64,000 nucleotides of DNA from Psychrobium sp051201665 (GCF_051201665.1 NZ_CP179210.1:3472001-3536000); one strand, 5' to 3'; positions 52,022-61,405 are shown, numbered from the stretch's first letter. Numbers and translations: made by a program. Notes: generated from the letters alone by a model not told the origin.

Positions 52022-52924
52022 TTAGATCAGTTTCCATTTAGAAGGATTAGAAAATTGACTATCAGACATTGAATAGTTCGAAAAATCAGGAAGAGAAATA
52101 GTAGCAGCAGTAGCTGCAGCTGAAACTATTTCTTCAAGTTCTAAATCGTTTGTAATTCCAATAATCACTTTATCTACACAGTCGTGACTTAAAGAAAATG
52201 CGAGGCATGCCTCAAGGGCGGTTAATTGGTGTTCTTTTAGTAGCTTATGATACCGTGCTAACTTATTTTTTATTGGAGCAAAGTATGGATTTATTGAACT
52301 TGGAGGCATTAGCAGCAGACCTTGTAAAAAGGTAGAACGGACATGAATTTCTACTCCGCCAGCCTTCAACTCATCTAAATAACCGTTACAAATCATCTCT
52401 TGGTCAAAAATATTTAATGGAATTTGAATAATATCCAAGTGACCACATTTCAAAATCGATTCTAATTCAAGTTTATTATAAACAGATGCTCCAGTTTTTT
52501 TGACAAGACCGTCACTTTTTAAACGTTCAAATAGATCAAAATACTTTTGATATCCAACTTTACATAGATCAAGTCCATTATGAGCTAGTAGGCCATAGAT
52601 ACTCGACGCATTCATTTTTTTTAATGATTTAAAAAAAATAGACTCAATATTCAATATGTCCTGATCAGAAATTGAGTCACCTTCAACTCTTAACGTTTTA
52701 GTAACAATATCGAAAGAGTTATTGATGTTCTGACTTTTTCCAAGACTATCTTCAGCAGTCCCATAGGCGGGGGATGTATCTAATGTTGTAATGCCACATG
52801 ATTGTGCACGCTTTAATATTTCATTTACTGAAGCTCCTGCAACTTTTCCATTTTTGTTAGAAACACCGTAATCTACACCAAATTGAACAGTTCCTAATCC
52901 CAACTTACCTATCAAACTCATCAC
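52022..52924 (-). CDS. Aldo/keto reductase
   Basis: 300 residues. AKR TIM barrel with LGLGTVQFGVDYGVSNKNG, the catalytic D and Y in TLDTSPAYGTAE, K in IVTKTLR and H in GLLAHNGLD, plus VIIGITNDLELEEI at the cofactor end. Reductases of this type occur beside SpsF and NeuB homologues in several flagellin or surface glycan clusters. The likely role is NAD(P)H reduction of a keto or aldehyde sugar intermediate. Substrate not identifiable. Confidence 0.85.
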   Translation of the reverse strand: MMSLIGKLGLGTVQFGVDYGVSNKNGKVAGASVNEILKRAQSCGITTLDTSPAYGTAEDSLGKSQNINNSFDIVTKTLRVEGDSISDQDILNIESIFFKSLKKMNASSIYGLLAHNGLDLCKVGYQKYFDLFERLKSDGLVKKTGASVYNKLELESILKCGHLDIIQIPLNIFDQEMICNGYLDELKAGGVEIHVRSTFLQGLLLMPPSSINPYFAPIKNKLARYHKLLKEHQLTALEACLAFSLSHDCVDKVIIGITNDLELEEIVSAAATAATISLPDFSNYSMSDSQFSNPSKWKLI

Positions 52925-52973
52925 TAACTACCGCATAATTTCATTATTGTTCCTAAATATTAATTCCGTTTAC

Positions 52974-53987
52974 TTACGCTTTAAACTCAGGGGCAACATG
53001 CTCTTTAATTTTAGAGCGCAAAGTTTCAATAGTTTCCCACTCATCATTTTCACCAGAATTATACTTAAACCCGAAAGGCACTTTTTCTGCTTTATGGTGC
53101 GCTATATATTCATCATTTGTAAATGTAAAAGATACAGATGGTAAAATAGCGTAGTACTTTCCGAGATCAATGGTGTTAAGCGAGTCCGATTCTGTAATCA
53201 TTTCTTCATGTAACTTCTCACCCGGTCTAATTCCTACTTCACGAATTGGACACTCTGGCGCTATTGCTGCGGCAATATCGAGAATTTTGTATGAAGGTAT
53301 TTTGGGAACAAATATCTCGCCCCCCAAGTGATGCCCAATTGCAAACATAACTAAGTTCACGCCATCTTGAAGTGAAATGTTAAAGCGAGTCATTTCTTTA
53401 TGTGTAATAGGTAAGGTACCTTCCTTTCTCTTGTTTATAAAGAAAGGGATTACTGATCCCCTAGACCCCATAACATTACCATATCTTACAACACTAAACT
53501 TGATACTTTTAGAGCCCTTAATGTTATTAGCTGCCGCAAATAGCTTGTCAGATGCAAGTTTAGTCGCCCCGTATAAATTTATCGGAGCACAAGCTTTATC
53601 TGTTGATAGAGCCACTACGTCACTTACACCGCAAACAAGGGCTGCGTTGATTACATTCTCAGCGCCGTCAATGTTCGTTTTTATACATTCAGTTGGATTA
53701 TATTCCGCAGTATCTACTTGCTTGATTGCTGCTGCATGGATAATTACATCTACCCCTTCACATGCTTGAACCATTCGCGCTTTATCTCTTACATCCCCAA
53801 TAAAGAAACGCAACTGTGGGTAATCAAACTCAGGGTATTTCATTTTAATTTCTGATTGTTTCAACTCATCTCTTGAATATATTATAATTTTCTTTACTTC
53901 AGGGTATCGCGTCAAAATCGTTTCGATAAACTTTTTACCGAATGATCCCGTACCACCTGTGATTAACACAACTTTATTATTTAACAT
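52974..53987 (-). CDS. PseB/FlaA1-like UDP-GlcNAc 4,6-dehydratase
   Basis: 337 residues from the ATG at 53987 (GAGG 7 bases upstream; a TTG four codons earlier is less likely). Motifs: VLITGGTGSFGKKFIETIL, IIHAAAIKQVDTAEYNP, LSTDKACAPINLYGATK (catalytic T-D-K and YXXXK), RYGNVMGSRGSVIPFF and VGIRPGEKLHEEMI. This is the soluble PseB type, which makes a UDP-4-keto-6-deoxy-hexose and opens the pseudaminic acid route. No PseC-, PseH- or PseG-like gene follows. Confidence 0.9.
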   Translation of the reverse strand: MLNNKVVLITGGTGSFGKKFIETILTRYPEVKKIIIYSRDELKQSEIKMKYPEFDYPQLRFFIGDVRDKARMVQACEGVDVIIHAAAIKQVDTAEYNPTECIKTNIDGAENVINAALVCGVSDVVALSTDKACAPINLYGATKLASDKLFAAANNIKGSKSIKFSVVRYGNVMGSRGSVIPFFINKRKEGTLPITHKEMTRFNISLQDGVNLVMFAIGHHLGGEIFVPKIPSYKILDIAAAIAPECPIREVGIRPGEKLHEEMITESDSLNTIDLGKYYAILPSVSFTFTNDEYIAHHKAEKVPFGFKYNSGENDEWETIETLRSKIKEHVAPEFKA

Positions 53988-54023
53988 TTTTAACCTCAAC
54001 CATAAACCTTAAAAAGAACAAAC

Positions 54024-55076
54024 TTAATTAAAAACTCTTCGATAAAACGTTAATAATTGCCATATGTGCTTTATTGCAAAAGAATAAGCCATAAAGCAAA
54101 TTATAAATAGCAATAAGCTTACCGACTCCGGAATTTTAAATATTTCCAAACAAATACCAAAAATAACAAAAACGAAAGAAATAGCGCTAATAATTACAAG
54201 CGTCTGTGTAGAAGAAAATCCTGCTCGAAGAAATATATGATGCAAGTGACCTCGATCAGGCTTAAAGGGTGAATCCCCTTTTCTTACTCTTCGTAGCATT
54301 ATCGCAACCATATCCATTAAGGGCAGAGCGATTAACCATAAAGCCGTGACAGAATGAAATGAAGGACTAGTACTTTGTGTACCAATGACTAAAAGCCATA
54401 CGACAGAGTATCCAATCAACATACTCCCGGCATCTCCCATAAATATTTTATTTACTGTCTTAAATGGCCATCTCAGATTGAATACTAGATAAGCCATAGT
54501 TGCTCCAAGAAATGAAATAGCTAAAAAAGTCCATGAACTTCCATTATTTGATAGTAGCAACGCCAATGCGCAAAATGTAATTAATGCTAACATACCCGCT
54601 AAACCGTCTATGCCATCTACCATATTAAACGCATTAACAGCAGCTAAAACTGCTAGTATTGTAATAAGAATTCCGCCAAATCCTAGCAAAACATCGCCAA
54701 AGCCAAAAAGATCACCTAGATTTTTAATATAATGATTAGCACCAAATATCATAATACTTGCAACAATAATTTGAGCTATAACTCTTGGTTTGACTGGTAA
54801 GTCATAATAATCATCAAGTACACCAACCAACACAATTAACGCGGCGCCGATTAAATACAGGCTAACTTCTTGGGTACTTTCAATAAATAAAATAGTTGTT
54901 ATTGTAATACTGATAAATATAGCAATACCACCAATTAATGGAATTGCGCCATTATGGCATTTCCTTTCATTTGGTCGATCCACAAGGTCAAACTTTAATG
55001 CTATAGGCTTACTAAACACAATAACAAAAATTGATATAGCAATAGATATTAGAAATTGATAAATTAATTCACTCAT
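54024..55076 (-). CDS. wecA: Undecaprenyl-phosphate GlcNAc-1-phosphate transferase (WecA-like)
   Basis: 350 residues with about eleven membrane helices. Family landmarks: RKCHNGAIPLIGG, the aspartate pair in VGVLDDYYDLPVKPR, NAFNMVDGIDGLAG, FMGDAGSMLIGY and the C-terminal GHLHHIFLRAG. It starts the lipid-linked repeat unit by moving a HexNAc-1-phosphate from UDP to undecaprenyl phosphate at the inner membrane. It overlaps wzz by 4 bases. It is placed in the early part of the operon, as in several marine Wzx/Wzy loci. Confidence 0.9.
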   Translation of the reverse strand: MSELIYQFLISIAISIFVIVFSKPIALKFDLVDRPNERKCHNGAIPLIGGIAIFISITITTILFIESTQEVSLYLIGAALIVLVGVLDDYYDLPVKPRVIAQIIVASIMIFGANHYIKNLGDLFGFGDVLLGFGGILITILAVLAAVNAFNMVDGIDGLAGMLALITFCALALLLSNNGSSWTFLAISFLGATMAYLVFNLRWPFKTVNKIFMGDAGSMLIGYSVVWLLVIGTQSTSPSFHSVTALWLIALPLMDMVAIMLRRVRKGDSPFKPDRGHLHHIFLRAGFSSTQTLVIISAISFVFVIFGICLEIFKIPESVSLLLFIICFMAYSFAIKHIWQLLTFYRRVFN

Positions 55077-56065
55077 CTCGTTGCTCTATGCTTTCTGAAA
55101 TAGCTAGTTAAAATTATCAGAATTGAGATAAAGCCACCCAGCAGTGCACTAAACGATACTATTAGCATCCTCTTAGGGCCGTATTTAACCTCGGGCACTA
55201 ACGGGGGATCGATTATCACCATTACATATTCTTTATTTGCTTTTGCAAACATAATAGTTTTCGTTTGCTCTTCAATAAGCTGATATATAACATTATTTAA
55301 ATCTACACTATTATTATTTTTAAGCTGCTCTTTTAAATATGCTATAGAATTCTCCGCTTCTACTAAATCTCTTTTTCTCATCTCTTCATTGATATCTCTA
55401 ACAAGAAGTTCTAGCCACTCTTTAGCCTTAACAGGAGAGTAAAATTCTAACGATACAGTGATCATTGAACTCATTTTATCTTGACTAACAGATAGACGTT
55501 TTCGAAATTCATTAAATGATTCCAATTTCGATGGCTTAGGAGAAAAAGGAAAACTCACATCTCTTATCCAAGTTTTACTTATCGAATCATATATTTCACT
55601 ATCAAGAACGAGTTCGTTAGTTTTAGCATTCCATTCCTCGGTTGCCATTAATGGAACTGTAATTTTATAATTTTCAATAAAGCTAAAAATGAAGCTTCTA
55701 GATTGCAGTATTTCCAATGCCAAAGCAGTCTTATCTGTTCCCCGCCCTCCTAAACTAACGCCAGCTAAACTTGCTAAGCCACCTAATTGTGATGCCATAC
55801 CACCTAACCCGCCGCTTTCTTGTTCTGCTGGTGCAAGTAGCGCTTCTGATTTATAGATATTGGGCAGTGATAATGCGTAAAACACAGAGGCTACTGCGAA
55901 CAATGAGGTAATAGCAATAACAATCCATTTACCTGCCCATATAGCACGCCATAATTCAGCAAGATCTATTTCATCATCTTGTTGTCGCTCTTGATTTATT
56001 GTTAATTGTTGCAATAATTCAGGCGATATTTGAATATTGTTATTCACGGATTCAGAGTCTTTCAT
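55073..56065 (-). CDS. Wzz-family chain-length determinant
   Basis: 330 residues. Cytoplasmic N-terminus (about 45 residues, IDLAELWRAIWAGKW), first membrane helix at about 47-68 (IVIAITSLFAVASVFYALSL), a large periplasmic helical region, a proline-containing PLVPEVKYGPKR segment and a second helix (MLIVSFSALLGGFISILIIL). No kinase domain. Wzz proteins set O-antigen or capsule chain length together with Wzy. The Gly/Leu-rich stretch near residues 88-108 (GGLGGMASQLGGLASLAGVS) is common in this subgroup. One base separates it from the OPX gene. Confidence 0.88.
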   Translation of the reverse strand: MKDSESVNNNIQISPELLQQLTINQERQQDDEIDLAELWRAIWAGKWIVIAITSLFAVASVFYALSLPNIYKSEALLAPAEQESGGLGGMASQLGGLASLAGVSLGGRGTDKTALALEILQSRSFIFSFIENYKITVPLMATEEWNAKTNELVLDSEIYDSISKTWIRDVSFPFSPKPSKLESFNEFRKRLSVSQDKMSSMITVSLEFYSPVKAKEWLELLVRDINEEMRKRDLVEAENSIAYLKEQLKNNNSVDLNNVIYQLIEEQTKTIMFAKANKEYVMVIIDPPLVPEVKYGPKRMLIVSFSALLGGFISILIILTSYFRKHRATR

Positions 56066-56066
56066 C

Positions 56067-58727
56067 TTACAACCCCTTCACTGCTGAAATCGCAACCGCA
56101 GCATTATAAATAATACCAGTAACTTGAGACCATAATGTCAAGTTATCTTTATATTCAGTATCGAGTGGCACGACAATTGTGTCTCCAGGCTTTATTTGAT
56201 TTTCACCACTAAACCATAACTGCTGCTCTGGGATAACAACCGCTCCATTTGCACGAATTATATATGCACGGTCCTCATCAGCTCGCTGTTTAATGCCGCC
56301 AGCTTTAGCAATATATTGTTCAAATGAAGAACCTTGTGAAAAGAAGTGCGTTGAAGCATGTTGAACTTCACCAACAACGGTGACCGTCTGCTTTTGAGAC
56401 GGGATTATTAGCATATCTCCATTTTCTACTAACAACCCACTATGCTCACTATCATGATTATTAGATAATGAAATAACCATGCGCCCTGCGGGCTCGATGT
56501 TTTCTAACTCTTTAAGCATTAATGACGATTCAGAAAAAGCGATTCCACTTTCACCACTTAACCCCTTAGCTGCAATATCTAAACGAAGTTGGTCTGCGAA
56601 CTTAACAATTTGCATAAGTTCTTGCTCTTTAACTGACTCGCGAGTAAAAATTGCACCTTCTAAGAATGCCTGTGGAGTGTATCCCCCCGCGCGCTCAACA
56701 ACATTTTGCAATGTTTCCCCTTCTCGAACAGAGTACGTCCCAGGAAAGCGGACCTCACCACGAATTGAAACTGCCATATTCTCTTGCCAAGACGGAATTT
56801 TTAAAATCGTTAATTGATCTCTGCTCTTAATTTTAACATTGCTTTGTCTATCATTTAATAGCGCTCTATCTAATGATATTTTTTGATGGAGTACGCTTGC
56901 CCCAACGTCATCATCAACAATAAACTTTGTTAATTCAGCTTGTTTTACATAAGCACTTTCTCTAACCCCTCCAGCAGCCTTAACAAGGTCACTTACTCTC
57001 GCGTTTGACGAAATTGGATATTCACCAGGGAAACGGACCTCACCAGAAATACTTGCAACGTTAGTTACACCATTGATTAAATCTTGTGACTTTAGCTTAT
57101 TGATAATTGGTCTGAGCAATACATGTCTAGTAAATTCGCTGCTACGTTTAATTAATTTTTTATCTTGATAAAGTCGAGATAGATCTTCTTCGTCTTCAAG
57201 TTGTTCTACTTTATCCTCTTCAACTGAAAATACGTCAGAATTAATTTCATTAAAACTCTCTCTATTGCCTTTGCCTGAGAACCGCTTCTTACCGCGTTTT
57301 TCTTTAACTAATGCCTCAGCAATAGAATCCGTTTGGCTAAAGATGATTAAAGTATCACGAGGCTGTAAATAAAAATTATCAGGTGAGCTTTCATCTGCAA
57401 AGATATTTGCAAGGGAAAATTGCATCGTTTCGATGTCAGCTTGTAAATTAACTTCTCGAGTAATTAATGCATATTGTAAATCGACGATTCCTTTTAAATC
57501 ACTCCATTGTGATGAAATCAAGTCACTAATACGCATACCTGAACGCCACTGATAAAAGCCAGGGCGACTAACAGAACCAGCGACAAGTATCTGATTTTTT
57601 ATCTTATTGGTGGTTGATTGCACTGTAAACACATCACCATCTCTAATCTTTGTTTTTTTACCGATATTGCTTGTTAGATCAACATTAATCAGCGTTGGTA
57701 AATGCTTTTGTGAAAATCGTTCTATCACACTCGCTTTGGGAAATGAATTTGCTTTAAGGCCAGCAGCCAGCTTAATGAGCTCGCTTGCTGTTTCGTCGCC
57801 AATTAGTTCATAAATAGCGGGCCGTCTAACTTCTCCTTTCACTGTCGCTGTTTTTGCAACAGGGGGAATGAAGATAACATCACCTGATTGTAATCTTACG
57901 TCACTTGACGCATCGCCTCTCATCAAGAGATCGTACAAGTCAAAGTTAACTATAGTTTTTCCGGCGCGTTTTAACTGTATTTTCCTTAATGAAGCTATGT
58001 CATTAACACCACCAGAGACAAATAATGCTTGAGTAATGGTTGAAAGAGAACTTACAGTATAAGATCCAGGTTTATAAGCCTCACCCGCTAAAATAATTCG
58101 AATAGAGCGTAATTCACCTAGTTCAATGGAACTATTAACACCTGTATATTGCTCATTAATCGTCTTAGATAATTTTTGTTGTAACGTTTCAAATGTTAAA
58201 CCGTTGACGCTCATTGGCCCGCTATTTGGCAGATTAATAGTACCCTTTCTCGATACAGTTAATGAATAACTTTCATTCTCTTTACCATACATTTGCACAT
58301 TTACAACGTCACCTGGCCCCATTAAATATTCAGCAGGAATAGGAATATCAGTTGCAGGGGCGTATGTAGACGGTTGCCCTTCAAACATATCATAACCAAA
58401 TCGCTTAATGATTAATGCAGAGTTTTTACTTATACCACTTTTCCCATTGGCAGCCATTTTAGCAGAATCTTCAGTTTTTCTATCTTCAACGACAGTTGGG
58501 ACGTTGAGTGGCTGACTAGAAACTGATGCTCCCGAATTCAACATACTTGGCGATATGCCATACTGCTTCATTAGACGCTGTTGTTCAGCTTTTGGAAGCT
58601 TTTGAAACTGCGCTAGCATTGCAGGTGATGGTGTTACCGCATGAACATTTGAAGGTACACTCACAACTATTGAGAGTAAGGCAACGGTTATTAACAAATT
58701 TTTAAGATGGCCAACCATGTTTTGCAA
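56067..58727 (-). CDS. Outer-membrane polysaccharide export protein (OPX) with multiple SLBB domains
   Basis: 886 residues; signal peptide up to about residue 30 (VPSNVHA). The N-terminal region has the LAQFQKLPKAEQQRLMKQYG helix, the Poly_export domain follows (YLMGPGDVVNVQMYG, about residue 135), then several SLBB repeats such as ILAGEAYKPGSYTV, VKGEVRRPAIYELIG, ISGEVRFPGEYPIS and IRGEVRFPGTYSV. Much longer than Wza (about 380 residues). The start is unusual: TTG at 58727 has AGGGA 9 bases upstream, while the ATG at 58718 is 18 bases from it. First gene of the RfaH-controlled operon. Confidence 0.88.
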   Translation of the reverse strand: MQNMVGHLKNLLITVALLSIVVSVPSNVHAVTPSPAMLAQFQKLPKAEQQRLMKQYGISPSMLNSGASVSSQPLNVPTVVEDRKTEDSAKMAANGKSGISKNSALIIKRFGYDMFEGQPSTYAPATDIPIPAEYLMGPGDVVNVQMYGKENESYSLTVSRKGTINLPNSGPMSVNGLTFETLQQKLSKTINEQYTGVNSSIELGELRSIRIILAGEAYKPGSYTVSSLSTITQALFVSGGVNDIASLRKIQLKRAGKTIVNFDLYDLLMRGDASSDVRLQSGDVIFIPPVAKTATVKGEVRRPAIYELIGDETASELIKLAAGLKANSFPKASVIERFSQKHLPTLINVDLTSNIGKKTKIRDGDVFTVQSTTNKIKNQILVAGSVSRPGFYQWRSGMRISDLISSQWSDLKGIVDLQYALITREVNLQADIETMQFSLANIFADESSPDNFYLQPRDTLIIFSQTDSIAEALVKEKRGKKRFSGKGNRESFNEINSDVFSVEEDKVEQLEDEEDLSRLYQDKKLIKRSSEFTRHVLLRPIINKLKSQDLINGVTNVASISGEVRFPGEYPISSNARVSDLVKAAGGVRESAYVKQAELTKFIVDDDVGASVLHQKISLDRALLNDRQSNVKIKSRDQLTILKIPSWQENMAVSIRGEVRFPGTYSVREGETLQNVVERAGGYTPQAFLEGAIFTRESVKEQELMQIVKFADQLRLDIAAKGLSGESGIAFSESSLMLKELENIEPAGRMVISLSNNHDSEHSGLLVENGDMLIIPSQKQTVTVVGEVQHASTHFFSQGSSFEQYIAKAGGIKQRADEDRAYIIRANGAVVIPEQQLWFSGENQIKPGDTIVVPLDTEYKDNLTLWSQVTGIIYNAAVAISAVKGL

Positions 58728-58828
58728 AACAAACTATCCCTAAAAGAAGAGTAAAAAGAAAAAGAAAAAGAGAGTATCAAACTAGAGTGCATTTGTAGAG
58801 TGTCTTAATGCAAAATCTAGAATTTAAA

Positions 58829-58840
58829 TACGCTACCGCC
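58829..58840 (-). promoter_or_regulatory. ops element (RfaH recruitment site)
   Basis: On the minus strand the leader of the OPX gene reads GGCGGTAGCGTA, a full match to the ops core GGCGGTAGNNT known from enterobacterial RfaH operons. It lies about 100 bases before the first gene and 80 bases after the rfaH stop. GCTACTACC just before it can pair with GGCGGTAGC, forming a small hairpin as described for ops. RfaH should bind RNA polymerase paused here and suppress termination across the long operon. Confidence 0.88.
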
Positions 58841-58918
58841 CTAAGGTAGTAGCTCCTCATTCGCCGATATTGAAATGTGATGTCATTCGTAACAGCAATC
58901 AATTAAATTGCAGTCTAC

Positions 58919-59428
58919 TTATTTCAATTTAAAATTTTTGTTGTCAATTGTTAATTCAGCTTGCTGTTCAATTAATTTAATCAGCAATATTGAACGTTCT
59001 AAACCGTCAGACGCTTTAAAAATTGCTTCTAGGCCTTTATAGGTGCCTTCATTAATAACGACATTGTCGCCATGTTTGGGAAGTTCACTATCATCAATAC
59101 TTTTTTCAGTATTCGCTAACTTCAACCGAAGCTGAGACACTATTAATTCGTCAACTTTTGTATAGGTATTACCAAATCGTACAAAAGACGATATACCGCG
59201 TGTAGAACGGATCGCATTAAAATTAGCCGTGTCAGGATCTAAACTTACAAAGAGGTAATTTGGAAAGAGGGGCTCTTGCTTGACGCTTTTGACACCTTTT
59301 CTAATCTTTTCAACCGATTTAACAGGATAAAAAGATTCAATTCCCTGGTTTTGTAGGTGTTGGACAGCGCGTTCTTCTTCGCGAGCTTTACAATAAAGTA
59401 GATACCAACAATTATTTCCTTGTAGCAT
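58919..59428 (-). CDS. rfaH: Transcription antitermination factor RfaH
   Basis: 169 residues (E. coli RfaH has 162). NusG-type N-terminal domain (WYLLYCKAREEERAVQHLQN, then EPLFPNYLFVSLD) and a C-terminal KOW-containing domain (HGDNVVINEGTYKGLEAIF). RfaH joins RNA polymerase at ops sites and couples transcription with translation in long, poorly translated operons such as LPS and capsule loci. It lies directly upstream of the operon it most likely controls, with the ops site in between. No strong terminator is seen between them, so read-through is possible. Confidence 0.92.
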   Translation of the reverse strand: MLQGNNCWYLLYCKAREEERAVQHLQNQGIESFYPVKSVEKIRKGVKSVKQEPLFPNYLFVSLDPDTANFNAIRSTRGISSFVRFGNTYTKVDELIVSQLRLKLANTEKSIDDSELPKHGDNVVINEGTYKGLEAIFKASDGLERSILLIKLIEQQAELTIDNKNFKLK

Positions 59429-59802
59429 TATTTTAATTGCCTATGCTAAATTCAGCGGCAATTCTATCACCATCAATTATTGAACTACAACGCATTCATG
59501 TTAATTGATCGTAAATTAGTGCTGTTTGTTGTATATATCAACTTTTGTCGTATTATCTGCCTAATAAACACTCACCTTTTATTCAATTAATATCGATTAA
59601 ATAGTGATTATACGTTAAACAATTCATATTCGACGAAAGTTTGTTATAGTGTCGCCGGGCTAAGCTGGCAAAAATAGAGTCAGCAATCGTCAATTACAAC
59701 AACAGCCTTAAAATAATTTTAAGTGATTAATCAACTTAGCATTTGCTAACAGTCGTATGACGGCAAATTAATGGCTTATTTAACCTTGTTAAAGGAACAA
59801 CT
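59429..59802. other. Divergent promoter region between rfaH and the peptide transporter gene
   Basis: 374 bases without a gene. It is AT-rich on both sides and holds a plausible rightward promoter (59623-59650) and a 150-base leader before the transporter gene. The leader contains GCCGGGCTAAGCTGGC, a short imperfect hairpin, but no riboswitch or leader peptide I can recognise. The rfaH promoter should lie near 59440-59520; no clear boxes were found. Confidence 0.4.
59623..59650 (+). promoter_or_regulatory. Possible sigma-70 promoter for the POT transporter gene
   Basis: TTCATA (59623-59628) and TATAGT (59645-59650) are separated by 16 bases. Each box has one or two mismatches to consensus. 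The predicted transcript would start near 59657 and carry a leader of about 145 bases. Confidence 0.35.
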
Positions 59803-61338
59803 ATGAACGATACAACATCCAAAGCTATGGATACTGGTTTTTTTGGCCATCCAAAAGGCTTAGGTACCTTATTTATTACCGAAATGTGGGAACGCATGAG
59901 CTATTATGGCATGCGCGCACTTCTTGTTTTATTTATGACGGCCAGTATGCAAGATGGCGGATTGGCCTTTGCAGGTGCCTCTGCAACTGCAATTTACGGC
60001 TTATATACTGGAATGGTCTATTTTATGGGACTACCGGGTGGTTGGATTTCTGACCGTTTGATAGGTGGCCAACAAGCCGTATGGTATGGCGGCATTATCA
60101 TTATGTTGGGTCACATTATCTTGGCAATTCCAGTCGATGGTCTGTTTTTTGTTGGGTTAATCGTTGTTGTTCTAGGCACCGGTTTATTGAAGCCAAACAT
60201 CGCTGCAATTGTAGGTCAACTATATAAACAAGGTGATGAACGTCGCGATGCAGGTTTTGCGATCTATTATATGGGCATCAATATGGGCTCAATCATCGGT
60301 TACTTTATTTGCGGATACTTCCAAGAAGATAAAGAGTTTGGTTGGCACTGGGCATTTGGTGCAGCAGCGGTAGGCATGGCTATTGGTTTAGTACTTTATA
60401 AATTAACTCAGAAGAACCTTAATGGTAAAGGCGCAGAACCGACCGATCCATTATCGCCGTCAGCACAAAAGAAAAGTTGGTATGTAATAGGCGCGTTTTT
60501 AGCAGCGTTAGCAACAGTTACTTATCTCGCTATTGCAGGCACAATTGTTATTAATCCAATTGTTGTTGCGTATTATGCTACTTTCATATTTTCTCTAATT
60601 TTTGTTATCTATTATACGGTTATATACAGAAGTAAAGGCGTTACTCCTACAGAGAAAAAGGGATTGATGGCTTTATTACTAATTTGCGTTGCGTCGACGT
60701 TCTTTTGGGCTGGTTTCGAACAAGCGGGGTCGACTTTAAATCTATTTGCTCAAGATTATACGAATCGCCTAATTGGTTCATTTACAATTCCGACGGCTTG
60801 GTTCCAGTCAGCTAACGCTTGGTTTATTGTTATCTTGTCACCATTTTTTGCAGCACTTTGGATCAAATTAGGCCAAAGTGTCATGAAGCCTTCATCTGGC
60901 TTGAAGTGTGCTGCTGGTGTCATGATTATGGCTAGTGGTTTCGTTGTTATGTTCTTTGCGGCTCAATATGCAGCAAGTGGCTTAAAAGTAGCACCTTACT
61001 GGTTAATCGCGACTTACTTTCTTCACACTGTTGGCGAGTTATGTCTAAGTCCGATTGCGCTGAGTGCAGTGAGTAAGCTTTCACCTAAAAAGTTTGCAGG
61101 TCAGATGATGGGCGTATTTGTACTGACTTATTCAATCGGTAATATCGTTTCTGGTTTAATTGCTGGTTTATTCTTCGGCGGCGAAGATGGTGCCATGACA
61201 GATATGTCATCACTATACTTGAAGACAGCGATGATTTGTTTTGGTATTGGTGCATTTGTTTTATTGTTTGCATTCAAAACCAAAGCGTGGGAGTTTGCAG
61301 CAGAAGAAGCATCTTCAAAAGTTGCTAATAAGGCGTAG
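59803..61338 (+). CDS. Proton-dependent oligopeptide transporter (POT/PTR2 family)
   Basis: 511 residues, about fourteen membrane helices. The proton-coupling ExxER motif is in EMWERMSYYG (E27, E30, R31). PTR2 signatures GGWISDRLIGGQQAVWYGG and FAIYYMGINMGSIIG follow, with FWAGFEQAGSTLNLFA in the second half. It imports di- and tripeptides with protons across the inner membrane and could use products of the secreted DPP IV-like and DUF885 peptidases found elsewhere in the window. TAAAGGAACAACT precedes the ATG. Single gene with its own terminator. Confidence 0.93.
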   Translation: MNDTTSKAMDTGFFGHPKGLGTLFITEMWERMSYYGMRALLVLFMTASMQDGGLAFAGASATAIYGLYTGMVYFMGLPGGWISDRLIGGQQAVWYGGIIIMLGHIILAIPVDGLFFVGLIVVVLGTGLLKPNIAAIVGQLYKQGDERRDAGFAIYYMGINMGSIIGYFICGYFQEDKEFGWHWAFGAAAVGMAIGLVLYKLTQKNLNGKGAEPTDPLSPSAQKKSWYVIGAFLAALATVTYLAIAGTIVINPIVVAYYATFIFSLIFVIYYTVIYRSKGVTPTEKKGLMALLLICVASTFFWAGFEQAGSTLNLFAQDYTNRLIGSFTIPTAWFQSANAWFIVILSPFFAALWIKLGQSVMKPSSGLKCAAGVMIMASGFVVMFFAAQYAASGLKVAPYWLIATYFLHTVGELCLSPIALSAVSKLSPKKFAGQMMGVFVLTYSIGNIVSGLIAGLFFGGEDGAMTDMSSLYLKTAMICFGIGAFVLLFAFKTKAWEFAAEEASSKVANKA

Positions 61339-61350
61339 AATACTATAATA

Positions 61351-61388
61351 AAAAGCCTCCGTTAAAGAAATTTAACGGAGGCTTTTTT
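61351..61388. terminator. Strong hairpin terminator between POT and mlaA genes
   Basis: AAAAGCCTCCGTTAAA and TTTAACGGAGGCTTTTTT form a 16-bp perfect stem around GAAA. It lies in the 67-base gap between two convergent genes and has T-runs in both directions, so it probably serves both. Confidence 0.88.
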
Positions 61389-61405
61389 GTCTCAATTAAC
61401 ATGTA

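Noticed and set aside
53377..53769. Rightward ORF of 130 codons inside the pseB-like gene
   Set aside because: Antisense shadow of a well-conserved SDR gene, with no independent evidence of coding.
59651..59802. Riboswitch or attenuator in the leader of the POT transporter gene
   Set aside because: Only a short GCCGGGC...GCTGGC hairpin is visible; there is no known riboswitch core and no terminator/antiterminator pair.
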